Positions 18,086 through 26,406 of a stretch of DNA of 64,000 bases are shown piece by piece. How positions within the stretch are numbered: position 1 is the first letter of the stretch; each line of letters opens with the position of its first letter. This DNA is from Pseudomonas mosselii. Lineage in GTDB: Bacteria > Pseudomonadota > Gammaproteobacteria > Pseudomonadales > Pseudomonadaceae. The stretch covers positions 1-64,000 of the forward strand of contig NZ_VAUO01000003.1 of NCBI RefSeq assembly GCF_005796105.1. Direction: 5' to 3'. A program made the position numbers and the translations under genes. The notes beneath the pieces were generated by a model. That model saw only the letters and a program-made list of their open reading frames with translations, was not told the origin of the DNA and ran no database searches.

Positions 18086-18222
18086 GTCAGTGACCGGTTC
18101 TGGTGTGCAGGGAAATCGCGGGCGCGGAGAATAGCACAAATTTTGACCAAATCCGACTACAGCGGTCGGTTGATCTGCTCCTCAAGGGCCTTTCTTTTTT
18201 ACCGGCGCTCTCAAAACCCAGT

Positions 18223-18241
18223 GGGTCTACGCAATAGACCC
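18223..18241 (-). terminator. Hairpin after dnaB
   Basis: Seven-base-pair perfect stem gggtcta/tagaccc with a 5-base loop, a few bases beyond the dnaB stop on the minus strand, followed by the weak T-run gggtttt. It is a modest terminator candidate. Confidence 0.45.
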
Positions 18242-18245
18242 GGGC

Positions 18246-19643
18246 TTATTCATCGTCATCGAAGTTATACATCCCCGGCGCCAGGTTCTCGAACCGGGTG
18301 TATTTGCCGATGAACGCCAGGCGGATGAAGCCGATGGGGCCGTTACGCTGTTTACCGATGATGATTTCAGCAACGCCCTTGTGCTCGGTTTCAGGGTGAT
18401 ACACCTCGTCGCGGTAGACGAACATGATCACGTCGGCGTCCTGCTCGATTGCACCGGATTCACGCAAGTCGGAGTTGACCGGGCGCTTGTTCGGGCGTTG
18501 CTCCAGGGAGCGGTTGAGCTGGGACAGGGCGATCACTGGGCAGTTGAATTCCTTGGCCAGGGCTTTCAACGAGCGGGAGATCTCGGAAATTTCGTTAGTA
18601 CGGTTGTCGCCCGCCGAACCCGGGATCTGCATCAGCTGCAAGTAATCGACCATGATCAAGGCGATCTCGCCATGTTCACGGGCCAGGCGACGGGTGCGTG
18701 CGCGCATCTCCGACGGACTGATGCCTGCGGTATCGTCGATGAACAACTTGCGGTCGTTGAGCAGGTTCACCGCCGAGGTCAGGCGCGGCCAGTCATCGTC
18801 GTCCAGCTGGCCGGAACGCACTTTGGTCTGGTCGATGCGGCCGAGGGACGAAAGCATACGCATGACCAGCGATTCGCCGGGCATCTCGAGGGAGAACACC
18901 AGCACCACCTTGTCGCTGCGCAAGACGGCGTTCTCGACCAGGTTCATGGCGAAGGTGGTTTTACCCATCGACGGACGACCAGCAACGATGACCAGGTCGG
19001 CCGGTTGCAGGCCGCTGGTCTTCTCGTCCAGATCGGTGAAGCCGGTGGACACGCCGGTGATGTCACTGTCGGAGTTGAACAGCGTATCGATTCGGTCGAT
19101 GGCCATGGTCAACAGTTCGTTCACGCCCACTGGACCACCGGTCTTCGGACGCGCCTCGGCGATCTGGAAGATCTGCCGCTCGGCATCGTCGAGGATCTCT
19201 TCGGCGTTGCGCCCTTGCGGGTTGAAGGCGTTATCGGCGATGTCGGTACTGATGCTGATCAATTGGCGCAGCGTGGCCCGCTCGCGGATGATCGCGGCGT
19301 AGGCCTTGATGTTGGCCACCGACGGGGTGTTCTTGGCCAACTCAGCCAGGTACGCCAGGCCGCCGACCTGCGTCGAGAGACCTTCTTTTTCCAGTTGCTC
19401 GTGCAGCGTGACCACGTCGAACGGCTGGTTCTGGTCAGCCAGCTTATGGATGGCGCGGAAGATCAAGCGGTGGTCATGGCGGTAGAAGTCACCGTCCGAC
19501 ACTTGGTCGAGCACTCGCTCCCAGGCACTGTTTTCCAGCAGCAGGCCACCGAGTACGGCCTGTTCGGCCTCGATGGAATGCGGCGGCACCTTCAAGGCTG
19601 CGGTTTGCAGGTCGAGCTGGTCGGGGGAAGTGATCTCGTTCAT
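18246..19643 (-). CDS. dnaB: Replicative DNA helicase DnaB
   Basis: 465-residue hexameric 5'-3' helicase of the replication fork. The N-terminal domain (about 15-120) contains PHSIEAEQAVLGGLL; the RecA-like domain has Walker A GRPSMGKTT, Walker B LIMVDYLQLM and the arginine-finger region ESGAIEQDADVI. The ATG at 19643 gives MNEITSPDQ; an upstream in-frame start would add a hydrophobic stretch atypical of DnaB. It follows rplI with a terminator-like hairpin in between. Confidence 0.96.
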   Translation of the reverse strand: MNEITSPDQLDLQTAALKVPPHSIEAEQAVLGGLLLENSAWERVLDQVSDGDFYRHDHRLIFRAIHKLADQNQPFDVVTLHEQLEKEGLSTQVGGLAYLAELAKNTPSVANIKAYAAIIRERATLRQLISISTDIADNAFNPQGRNAEEILDDAERQIFQIAEARPKTGGPVGVNELLTMAIDRIDTLFNSDSDITGVSTGFTDLDEKTSGLQPADLVIVAGRPSMGKTTFAMNLVENAVLRSDKVVLVFSLEMPGESLVMRMLSSLGRIDQTKVRSGQLDDDDWPRLTSAVNLLNDRKLFIDDTAGISPSEMRARTRRLAREHGEIALIMVDYLQLMQIPGSAGDNRTNEISEISRSLKALAKEFNCPVIALSQLNRSLEQRPNKRPVNSDLRESGAIEQDADVIMFVYRDEVYHPETEHKGVAEIIIGKQRNGPIGFIRLAFIGKYTRFENLAPGMYNFDDDE

Positions 19644-19679
19644 GGCCACACAAGAATTCGGGTAGATGAAAAAGACAAA

Positions 19680-19711
19680 GGGCACGGCCTGTAAAAAACA
19701 GGACCGTGCCC
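19680..19711 (-). terminator. Hairpin with T-rich tail between rplI and dnaB
   Basis: Stem gggcacgg-cctgt / acagg-a-ccgtgccc with a short A/T loop, followed on the minus strand by tttgtcttttt. It lies between the rplI stop and the dnaB start, so it should reduce or end transcription from the ribosomal genes before dnaB. Confidence 0.7.
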
Positions 19712-19756
19712 GATGTTAACCGCCTGACCCACGAGGGGCCAGCCGATTACAGCCGC

Positions 19757-20203
19757 TTAGGCAGCTACGACGACCACGCGTACGGTGGCTTCAACGTCGC
19801 TGTGCAGGTGCACGGCTACGTCGTATTCGCCAACCTGACGGATGGTGCCGTTCGGCAGACGAACTTCAGCCTTGGCCACTTCAACGCCGGAGGCGGTCAG
19901 GGCGTCAGCGATGTCGTGGGTGCCGATCGAACCGAACAGCTTGCCTTCGTCGCCAGCGGTGGCAGTGATGGTCACTTCCAGCTCGGCCAGTTGGGCAGCG
20001 CGGCTTTCAGCCGAAGCTTTCTTGTCTGCTGCGGCTTTTTCCAGCTCTGCGCGGCGCTCTTCGAACGCGGCCAGGTTGGCGGCGTTGGCAACGGTGGCCT
20101 TGCCGAATGGCAGCAGGTAGTTACGGCCGTAACCAGCCTTAACGTTTACTTTGTCGCCCAGGTTGCCCAGGTTGGCGACTTTTTCCAGCAGGATCAGTTC
20201 CAT
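19757..20203 (-). CDS. rplI: 50S ribosomal protein L9
   Basis: 148 residues, the usual L9 length. The N-terminal rRNA-binding domain [19 protein letters not shown] and [13 protein letters not shown] are diagnostic; a central long helix (about 45-75) joins the C-terminal domain. AGAGG lies upstream of the ATG. It is part of the rpsF-rpsR-membrane protein-rplI run. Confidence 0.97.
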   Translation of the reverse strand: MELILLEKVANLGNLGDKVNVKAGYGRNYLLPFGKATVANAANLAAFEERRAELEKAAADKKASAESRAAQLAELEVTITATAGDEGKLFGSIGTHDIADALTASGVEVAKAEVRLPNGTIRQVGEYDVAVHLHSDVEATVRVVVVAA

Positions 20204-20223
20204 TTGGTAAAACCTCTTAACTT

Positions 20224-21090
20224 TTAACCTTCACCGTTCGCGGAGTCGTCACCCTGCGAAGGGGACGTGCGACCGCGAAAATCAATCAGGCTGTCGACAA
20301 TGGCCAGAACCACGAGCAACGGATAGATCAACTGCATCAGCAGCAGCAACGTCACGTACAGCCCCACCAGCCAGAAACCAGCCAGTCGCCGTTGTGCCAC
20401 CAGCCCATGAACCAGGGCGATGGCTGCCAGCAGCAGTACCAGGCTGGACGCCGATGACAGCACGATGAACTGCGGCCCGAGAATCGGCCCGAGTACCATC
20501 AGCGCCACCAGTACCAGCATTGGCACCGGCGGTAGCCTCAGTTCGCGAAACTCGCGACCGAAACCACCGGGGTTGTACAACGCCGCTTGCCAATAGCGCG
20601 CCAGCATCAAAGCCACCACGCTTAACAACTGCAGCATTACTGCACTGGTAGCGACCAGCAACGGGCCGATCAACTCGCCAGGCAGTACCGGCTTGCCTTC
20701 GAACTGCGGCAGGGCTTTTTCAAGCGCCGTGGCCAGCACCGCGAAGGTATCGCGCAATACCACGTCCAGTATCAGGCTGAACACCAGGCCCAACACGATG
20801 CTGGACAACAGCACCCGGTTCCAGGAATGCCCGGCACGCAACACAGCGGCCAGCCCCAGCGTGCCCAGCAGCACCAGCAAGGTGCTCGGTTCGCCGAAGA
20901 ACCACATGGCCAGCGCCGGCAAAAGGCCCCAGGCGATGACCGATGAAGCGTCCTTGAAACCACGCCGCAGGAACACCAGGCTCCCGGCGGCGGCACTCAA
21001 CCAGAACAGCAGCGGCAGTACCGCACTGATGACCACCACGAGGGTGGCCTGCACACGACCGCGCATGATGAAACTTGCTAACGCTCGCAT
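20224..21090 (-). CDS. Multi-spanning membrane protein (DUF2232/YybS-like)
   Basis: 288 residues with about eight hydrophobic segments across residues 12-265, ending in a short polar tail ([13 protein letters not shown]). The pattern and the position between rpsR and rplI match the DUF2232 proteins found in this place in many gammaproteobacteria and related to YybS of Firmicutes. It has no visible catalytic motif. AAGGGATAGG lies before the ATG. Function unknown; its lodging inside a ribosomal protein operon suggests growth-linked expression. Confidence 0.75.
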   Translation of the reverse strand: MRALASFIMRGRVQATLVVVISAVLPLLFWLSAAAGSLVFLRRGFKDASSVIAWGLLPALAMWFFGEPSTLLVLLGTLGLAAVLRAGHSWNRVLLSSIVLGLVFSLILDVVLRDTFAVLATALEKALPQFEGKPVLPGELIGPLLVATSAVMLQLLSVVALMLARYWQAALYNPGGFGREFRELRLPPVPMLVLVALMVLGPILGPQFIVLSSASSLVLLLAAIALVHGLVAQRRLAGFWLVGLYVTLLLLMQLIYPLLVVLAIVDSLIDFRGRTSPSQGDDSANGEG

Positions 21091-21125
21091 GCCTATCCCT
21101 TGCTACTTATGTCGACGACCCGGTC

Positions 21126-21356
21126 TCAGCGGCCGTGGCTGTCGGTGTAGGGCAGCAGGGCCAGGAAGCGGGCGCGCTTGATAGCGGTAGCCAGCTGACG
21201 CTGATAACGAGCTTTGGTACCGGTGATGCGGCTTGGAACGATCTTGCCGGTTTCGGATACGTAAGCTTTCAGGGTGTTGAGATCTTTGAAGTCGATCTCT
21301 TTCACGTCTTCAGCAGTGAAGCGGCAGAATTTACGACGACGGAAGAAACGTGCCAT
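21126..21356 (-). CDS. rpsR: 30S ribosomal protein S18
   Basis: 76 residues, highly basic, with [21 protein letters not shown] at the N-terminus and [20 protein letters not shown], the classical S18 core. S18 pairs with S6 on the platform of the small subunit. GAGGAG precedes the ATG. rpsF lies 28 bases upstream. Confidence 0.97.
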   Translation of the reverse strand: MARFFRRRKFCRFTAEDVKEIDFKDLNTLKAYVSETGKIVPSRITGTKARYQRQLATAIKRARFLALLPYTDSHGR

Positions 21357-21384
21357 GTGATTGGCTCCTCAAAAAGTCCGTGGA

Positions 21385-21810
21385 TTACTCGTCAGCGTTG
21401 TCGCTGTTGTCGCTGTCATTGCTGTCGTCGCCTTCGGCGCCATCAGCATTGTCAGGACGTTCACGACGCTCACGGCGCTCGCTGCGGTTCTCTTCGGCCT
21501 TGAGCATCTCGGACGGGCCAGTGACGGCTTCGTCGCGACGGATGACCAGGTTACGGATCACGGCATCGTTGTAGCGGAAGTTGTCTTCCAGCTCGGCCAG
21601 GGCCTTGCCGGTGCACTCAACGTTCAGCATCACGTAGTGAGCCTTGTGAACATTGTTGATTGCGTAGGCCAGTTGACGACGGCCCCAGTCTTCCAGGCGG
21701 TGGATCTTGCCACCATCTTCTTCGATCAGCTTGGTGTAACGCTCAACCATGCCGCCGACTTGCTCGCTCTGGTCCGGGTGAACCAGGAAGATGATTTCGT
21801 AATGACGCAT
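21385..21810 (-). CDS. rpsF: 30S ribosomal protein S6
   Basis: 141 residues. The core [18 protein letters not shown] and the HYVMLNVE block are typical of S6; residues 105-141 are a long acidic Asp/Ser/Asn/Glu tail, the part that RimK modifies with extra glutamates in enterobacteria. First gene of the rpsF-rpsR-membrane protein-rplI run. GGAGCATTC gives a good ribosome binding site. A promoter is visible 120-150 bases upstream. Confidence 0.97.
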   Translation of the reverse strand: MRHYEIIFLVHPDQSEQVGGMVERYTKLIEEDGGKIHRLEDWGRRQLAYAINNVHKAHYVMLNVECTGKALAELEDNFRYNDAVIRNLVIRRDEAVTGPSEMLKAEENRSERRERRERPDNADGAEGDDSNDSDNSDNADE

Positions 21811-21930
21811 GAATGCTCCTTACGGGTTAGTAGTCTGCCAGCTACCTGGTCAGACAAGGAGTGAATGACACTTGTATGTCTTGCCCTGAGGGGAGACGCA
21901 TGCGCGCCTGCCAGCTCGGCAAGGGGCGCA

Positions 21931-21959
21931 ATTGTAGAGAAGGCCGGGGGGACAAGCAA
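21931..21959 (-). promoter_or_regulatory. Sigma-70 promoter of rpsF
   Basis: On the minus strand TTGCTT, 17-base spacer, TACAAT. Transcription would start near 21924, giving a leader of about 110 bases before rpsF. S6:S18 autoregulatory leaders are known in other bacteria; I cannot confirm such a fold here. Confidence 0.65.
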
Positions 21960-21963
21960 GGAG

Positions 21964-22015
21964 GCTGAAGCTTCAAGTTACAAGCGGCAAGCTGCAAGTT
22001 GAATGCAGTTGCCGC
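21964..22015. repeat. AAGC-rich intergenic repeat (copy 2 of 3)
   Basis: ctgaagcttcaagttacaag then cggcaagctgcaagttg and gcagttgccgctcgg, downstream of the rlmB stop. It is built from the same words as the stretches near 3.8 and 45.4 kb and can fold through gcggcaa/ttgccgc. Confidence 0.6.
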
Positions 22016-22035
22016 TCGGTTCTACCTTTTGCCAC

Positions 22036-22782
22036 TCAAGACCGAACGCCGCGCTGCCTCACAGCTTCGAACAAGCACACCCCGGTGGCCACCGAGACGT
22101 TCAGGCTGCTGACGCTGCCCGCCATCGGCAGTTTCACCAGGAAGTCGCAGTGCTCACGGGTCAGGCGACGCATGCCCTTGCCTTCGGCCCCCATGATCAT
22201 CACCAACGGCCCCGTCAGGTCCTGCTGGTAGATTTCCTGCTCGGCCTCGCCGGCAGTGCCGACCACCCACAACCCGCGCTGCTGGAGCTTTTCCAGGGTC
22301 CGCGAAAGGTTGGTGACGGCCACCAGCGGGATCACCTCGGCAGCGCCGCACGCCACCTTGCGCACCACGCCGGTGAGCGTGGCCGACTTGTCCTTCGGAA
22401 TCACCACAGCCGTGGCGCCAGCCGCATCGGCGGTGCGCAGGCACGCGCCGAGGTTGTGCGGGTCGGTGACACCGTCCAGCACCAGGATCAGCGGCGGCGT
22501 CTCGGTGCGTTCGAGCAGTTCGTCGAGCATCGCCTCGCCCCACACCTGGCTCGGGCTTACCTCGGCGACCACGCCTTGGTGCACGCCCTCGACCCAGGCA
22601 TCGAGTTCACGACGCTCGGCTTGACCGACCTGCACGCGATTCTGCGCAGCCAGTTCGAGCAACGCCTGGATGCGCGGTTCACTGCGCCCTTCCGACAACC
22701 AGATCTGCTTGACCCGTTTGGGGTGGTGCTGCAGCAGTGCCTGTACCGCGTGCACGCCGTAGATCTTTTCCAGCTGACTCAT
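22036..22782 (-). CDS. rlmB: 23S rRNA Gm2251 2'-O-methyltransferase
   Basis: 248 residues of the SpoU (trefoil-knot) methyltransferases. N-terminal L30e-like substrate-binding domain (YGVHAVQALLQ), then the three SpoU motifs NLGACLRTADAAGA, MGAEGKGM and LPMAGSVSSLNVSVATG. It methylates G2251 of 23S rRNA using SAM. It overlaps the end of rnr by four bases (ATGA), a conserved rnr-rlmB pair. Confidence 0.95.
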   Translation of the reverse strand: MSQLEKIYGVHAVQALLQHHPKRVKQIWLSEGRSEPRIQALLELAAQNRVQVGQAERRELDAWVEGVHQGVVAEVSPSQVWGEAMLDELLERTETPPLILVLDGVTDPHNLGACLRTADAAGATAVVIPKDKSATLTGVVRKVACGAAEVIPLVAVTNLSRTLEKLQQRGLWVVGTAGEAEQEIYQQDLTGPLVMIMGAEGKGMRRLTREHCDFLVKLPMAGSVSSLNVSVATGVCLFEAVRQRGVRS

Positions 22783-25367
22783 GACTTGTTCTTGCCTTTA
22801 CGTGGCGCGCCGGACTTCGACGGCCCCTTGCGGTGCTTGGTTGGTTTACCAGACGGCTTGCCACCTTTCTCCGACTTGCTGCCGGCGTGACCGCCGCTGC
22901 GCGCCTCGGTCATCAGCGCCTTCTTCATTTCACGGCTCTTGCGCACCTCGGCATTGCGCTGCACGGCATCCTTGGGGAAGTACGCGTCGGCGGTTTCACC
23001 CTTGCGGCTACGCGGCTTGGGCGAAATTTTCGCTTCTGTGGCAGGCGCCTGGGCAGCGGCGCCCGCAGGTGCAGGCTCACCAGCAGCGGCACGCGGCTTA
23101 CGGCCCACAGGCGCATTGACGGTGGCTTCGGACATTTCGAAATCGATCTTGCGCTGTTCGAGATCAACGCGCATGACCTTGACCTCCACCGTGTCGCCCA
23201 GGCGGAAGCTGCGCCCGCTGCGCTCGCCGGACAGGCGGTGGTGCACCGGATCGAAGTGGTAGTAGTCGCCCGGCAAGGCACTGACGTGGACCAGGCCTTC
23301 GACATAGATGTCGGTCAGCTCGATGAACAGGCCAAAGCCGGTCACCGCAGTGATCACCCCAGGGAAGGTTTCGCCCACGCGATCACGCATGTACTCGCAC
23401 TTGAGCCAGTTGACCACGTCGCGGGTGGCCTCGTCGGCACGCCTTTCGGTCATCGAGCACTGCTCGCCCATTTGCTCCAGGGCGTTCTCGTCGTACGGGT
23501 AGATGCGCGCCTTGGGAATGCTCATGGCGCCGGCACGTTTGACGTGCGTGGTGTCGACCTTCGAGCGGATCACGCTGCGAATGGCACGGTGCACCAGCAG
23601 GTCCGGGTAGCGGCGGATCGGCGAGGTGAAATGGGTGTAAGCCTCGTAGTTCAGGCCGAAGTGGCCGTTGTTCTCGACGCTGTACACCGCCTGGCTCAGC
23701 GAGCGCAGCATGACGGTCTGGATCAGGTGGAAGTCCGGGCGCCCGGCGATGCTCGCCAGCAGCGCCTGGTAATCTTTCGGCGACGGGTCTTTGCCCTTGT
23801 GCAGGGTCAGCCCCAATTCGCCGAGGAAGGCACGCAGTTTTTCCAGACGTTCCGGCGGCGGGCCATCGTGCACGCGGTACAGCGACGGTACATTGTGCTT
23901 TTGCAGGAACTCGGCGGTGGCGACGTTGGCCGCGAGCATGCACTCTTCGATCAGCTTGTGGGCGTCGTTGCGTACAGTCGGGCGAATTTCGTCGATCTTG
24001 CGGTCTTCACCGAAGATAATCCGGGTTTCCTGGGTTTCGAAATCGATCGCGCCACGGGTATGACGGGCCGCCACCAGCGCCTTATACAGCGCGTAGAGGT
24101 GCTTGAGATCCGGCAGTACCTCGCTGTACTCCTCGCGCAGGGCCTTGCCCTCGCGGGTGCGGGCGTGTTCGAGCATGCTGCTGACTTTGTTGTAGGTCAG
24201 GCGCGCATGGGAGTGGATGACCCCTTCATAGAACTGGTAGTCGACCATCTGGCCAGCCTTGTTGATGGTCATTTCGCAGACCATGGCCAGGCGATCGACG
24301 TGCGGGTTCAGCGAGCACAGTCCGTTGGACAGCTCCTCCGGGAGCATCGGCACGACGCGCTCGGGGAAGTACACGGAGTTGCCGCGCTGCTGCGCCTCGA
24401 CATCCAGTGCCGAGCCCAGGCGAACATAGCTGGACACGTCGGCGATGGCGACGTACAGGCGCCAGCCACCGGAGAACAGGCGCAGCTTGCCCAGCGGCTC
24501 GCAATAGACGGCGTCGTCGAAGTCGCGGGCGTCCTCGCCGTCGATGGTGACGAACGGCAGGTGGCGCAGGTCGATGCGCTTCTCCTTGTCCTTCTCCTCG
24601 ACTTCCGAGCGGAACTTGCGCGCCTCCTTGATCACGTCCTTGGGCCAGACGTGCGGGATGTCGTAGCTGCGCAGGGCGATATCGATTTCCATGCCTGGCG
24701 CCATGTAGTTGCCGATCACCTCGACCACGTCACCTTGCGGCTGGAAGCGCGGGGTGGGCCAGTGGGTGATCTTGATCGAGACGAACTGGCCGATCTTGGC
24801 ACCGCCGTTGCGCCCGGCCGTCACCAGCACTTCTTGCTGGATCTTCGGGTTGTCCGGGGTCACGTAGCCGATGCCGCCCTCTTCGAAGTAGCGGCCGACC
24901 ACGCTTTCGTGAGCACGGGAGATGATCTCGACCAGCACGCCTTCGCGCCGGCCTCGACGATCGACGCCGGACACCCGGGCCAGGCCGCGATCGCCGTCGA
25001 ACACCAGGCGCATCTGCGCAGGGCTGAGGAACAGGTCTTCACTGCCATCGTCAGGAATCAGGAAGCCGAAACCGTCACGGTGGCCGGAGACGCGGCCGCA
25101 GATCAGGTCGAGCTTGTCTACCGGGGCATAGGTGCCGCGCCGGGTATAGATAAGCTGGCCATCACGCTCCATCGCGCGCAAGCGGCGGCGCAGGGCTTCG
25201 ATCTGGTCTTCTTCGTGAAGACCGAATTCGGCAGCCAGCTCTTCACGGGCAGCCGGTTCGCCACGGTCGGCGAGGCGCTGCAGGATCAGCTCACGGCTGG
25301 GGATAGGATTTTCGTATTTTTCCGCTTCGCGAGCGGCCTCGGGATCGAGGGATTGCCAATCGGCCAT
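22779..25367 (-). CDS. rnr: Ribonuclease R
   Basis: 862-residue 3'-5' exoribonuclease that degrades structured RNA. Order: N-terminal helix-turn-helix (about 25-90), cold-shock OB domains (about 85-250), RNB catalytic domain with GEDARDFDDAVYCE at 277-290 holding the metal-binding aspartates, S1 domain (about 650-735), and a long Lys/Arg-rich tail (about 740-862) rich in GKKS/KPK-type words. Ribosome binding site is weak; the ATG at 25367 gives the usual N-terminus. Co-transcribed with rlmB. Confidence 0.96.
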   Translation of the reverse strand: MADWQSLDPEAAREAEKYENPIPSRELILQRLADRGEPAAREELAAEFGLHEEDQIEALRRRLRAMERDGQLIYTRRGTYAPVDKLDLICGRVSGHRDGFGFLIPDDGSEDLFLSPAQMRLVFDGDRGLARVSGVDRRGRREGVLVEIISRAHESVVGRYFEEGGIGYVTPDNPKIQQEVLVTAGRNGGAKIGQFVSIKITHWPTPRFQPQGDVVEVIGNYMAPGMEIDIALRSYDIPHVWPKDVIKEARKFRSEVEEKDKEKRIDLRHLPFVTIDGEDARDFDDAVYCEPLGKLRLFSGGWRLYVAIADVSSYVRLGSALDVEAQQRGNSVYFPERVVPMLPEELSNGLCSLNPHVDRLAMVCEMTINKAGQMVDYQFYEGVIHSHARLTYNKVSSMLEHARTREGKALREEYSEVLPDLKHLYALYKALVAARHTRGAIDFETQETRIIFGEDRKIDEIRPTVRNDAHKLIEECMLAANVATAEFLQKHNVPSLYRVHDGPPPERLEKLRAFLGELGLTLHKGKDPSPKDYQALLASIAGRPDFHLIQTVMLRSLSQAVYSVENNGHFGLNYEAYTHFTSPIRRYPDLLVHRAIRSVIRSKVDTTHVKRAGAMSIPKARIYPYDENALEQMGEQCSMTERRADEATRDVVNWLKCEYMRDRVGETFPGVITAVTGFGLFIELTDIYVEGLVHVSALPGDYYHFDPVHHRLSGERSGRSFRLGDTVEVKVMRVDLEQRKIDFEMSEATVNAPVGRKPRAAAGEPAPAGAAAQAPATEAKISPKPRSRKGETADAYFPKDAVQRNAEVRKSREMKKALMTEARSGGHAGSKSEKGGKPSGKPTKHRKGPSKSGAPRKGKNKS

Positions 25368-25529
25368 CAGAAGGGGTTCACCTTGGGGTATATAGATAGG
25401 AATTCTGGCATAGGCGTATTGAAACCGGAAATGTCAGCCTTGGACAGCCCCGTAAAGGACTCCTGTGATACGCAACAGGCCAGCGGAATCAACAAGTTGA
25501 ATTTTTTGAAATTTTTTTCGTCCGGGGGC

Positions 25530-25558
25530 TTTACAGCCTCCAGGGGCGTCCGTATAGT
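25530..25558 (+). promoter_or_regulatory. Sigma-70 promoter of the tRNA-Leu array
   Basis: TTTACA, 17-base spacer, TATAGT. Start would be near 25565, about 75 bases before the first tRNA. The sequence before the -35 is T- and A-rich (an UP-element-like stretch), as expected for a strong stable-RNA promoter. The rest of the 270-base gap after rnr shows nothing else. Confidence 0.75.
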
Positions 25559-25638
25559 GCGCACCACAACGACGGACAGCTCCGAAGTTGTAGTAGAGAT
25601 GAACGGCGCTGTAAAGCCTCTTGTAGTCTCGAATGTGT

Positions 25639-25725
25639 GCCCAGGTGGCGGAATTGGTAGACGCGCTGGTTTCAGGTATCAGTGACTTAACGGTCGTGGA
25701 AGTTCGAGTCTTCTCCTGGGCACCA
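25639..25725 (+). tRNA. tRNA-Leu (CAG), copy 1
   Basis: 87 bases with encoded CCA. Acceptor stem gcccagg/cctgggc, D-arm with ggtagacgcgc, anticodon loop ttCAGgt in stem ctggt/atcag, long variable arm (tgacttaacggtcg), T-arm with gttcgagtc. The class II structure and CAG anticodon make it leucine, reading CUG, the main Leu codon in this genome. Confidence 0.97.
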
Positions 25726-25812
25726 AGATTTTACAAGTAATAGATGACCAAGGATCTGTTACTACTGTGTGAAAGATGACCATGTCGCTTTCAGCAGACG
25801 TTGCAAAGCTTT

Positions 25813-25899
25813 GCCCAGGTGGCGGAATTGGTAGACGCGCTGGTTTCAGGTATCAGTGACTTAACGGTCGTGGAAGTTCGAGTCTTCTCCTGGGCACCA
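25813..25899 (+). tRNA. tRNA-Leu (CAG), copy 2
   Basis: Identical to copy 1 over all 87 bases. It is preceded by the 87-base spacer ending in cgttgcaaagcttt. Confidence 0.97.
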
Positions 25900-25986
25900 A
25901 GATTTTACAAGTAATAGATGACCAAGGATCTGTTACTACTGTGTGAAAGATGACCATGTCGCTTTCAGCAGACGTTGCAAAGCTTT

Positions 25987-26073
25987 GCCCAGGTGGCGGA
26001 ATTGGTAGACGCGCTGGTTTCAGGTATCAGTGACTTAACGGTCGTGGAAGTTCGAGTCTTCTCCTGGGCACCA
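25987..26073 (+). tRNA. tRNA-Leu (CAG), copy 3
   Basis: Identical to copies 1 and 2. The base right after its CCA is t, not a, the only difference among the spacers. Confidence 0.97.
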
Positions 26074-26160
26074 TGATTTTACAAGTAATAGATGACCAAG
26101 GATCTGTTACTACTGTGTGAAAGATGACCATGTCGCTTTCAGCAGACGTTGCAAAGCTTT

Positions 26161-26247
26161 GCCCAGGTGGCGGAATTGGTAGACGCGCTGGTTTCAGGTA
26201 TCAGTGACTTAACGGTCGTGGAAGTTCGAGTCTTCTCCTGGGCACCA
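26161..26247 (+). tRNA. tRNA-Leu (CAG), copy 4
   Basis: Identical to the other three copies. It is followed after three bases by a strong terminator that closes the tRNA transcript. Confidence 0.97.
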
Positions 26248-26250
26248 TAC

Positions 26251-26281
26251 AAAAACCCACTAGCTTGCTAGTGGGTTTTTT
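26251..26281 (+). terminator. Rho-independent terminator of the tRNA array
   Basis: Stem aaaaacccactag / ctagtgggttttt with a 4-base loop and a run of six T. Confidence 0.93.
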
Positions 26282-26406
26282 CTTGCCTGCGATTTTTACG
26301 CAGCCCTGCTCGCCCCTCCATGAATTTCCCGTTACCCGGCCACTTGAGAAACGATTTCGTTTACCATTGTTTCCAAATATGTAGCCGTAAGCGAGGAAGT
26401 ACCCGC

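Larger units (their letters stand above)
25639..26247 (+). repeat. Tandem array of 174-bp units (tRNA-Leu plus spacer)
   Basis: Four identical 87-base tRNA genes alternate with three 87-base spacers. Spacers 1 and 2 are identical; spacer 3 differs only in its first base (26074 t instead of a). Each spacer has a hairpin agtaatagat-gaccaagg-atctgttact (25736-25763, 25910-25937, 26084-26111), perfect if one U-G pair is allowed. Near identity of spacers points to recent duplication or active gene conversion. Confidence 0.95.

Noticed and set aside
15953..18313. Long plus-strand frame opposite ygiQ
   Set aside because: Shadow of the radical SAM gene; composition is typical of reversed high-GC codons and there is no ribosome binding site with a sensible start.
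18246..19643. Intein in dnaB
   Set aside because: DnaB often hosts inteins, but this gene has the standard 465-residue length with uninterrupted Walker motifs.
22833..25685. 950-codon open frame opposite rnr
   Set aside because: Antisense shadow of a high-GC gene. The minus strand codes for a full RNase R with all motifs; the plus frame has no recognisable domain and runs over the tRNA promoter into the first tRNA.
25639..26247. CRISPR-like array
   Set aside because: The repeated units are full tRNA-Leu genes, the spacers are identical to each other, and there are no cas genes.
26300..26406. Fur box upstream of the iron-type transporter
   Set aside because: I looked for GATAAT-like repeats and found none; only an unrelated palindrome is present.
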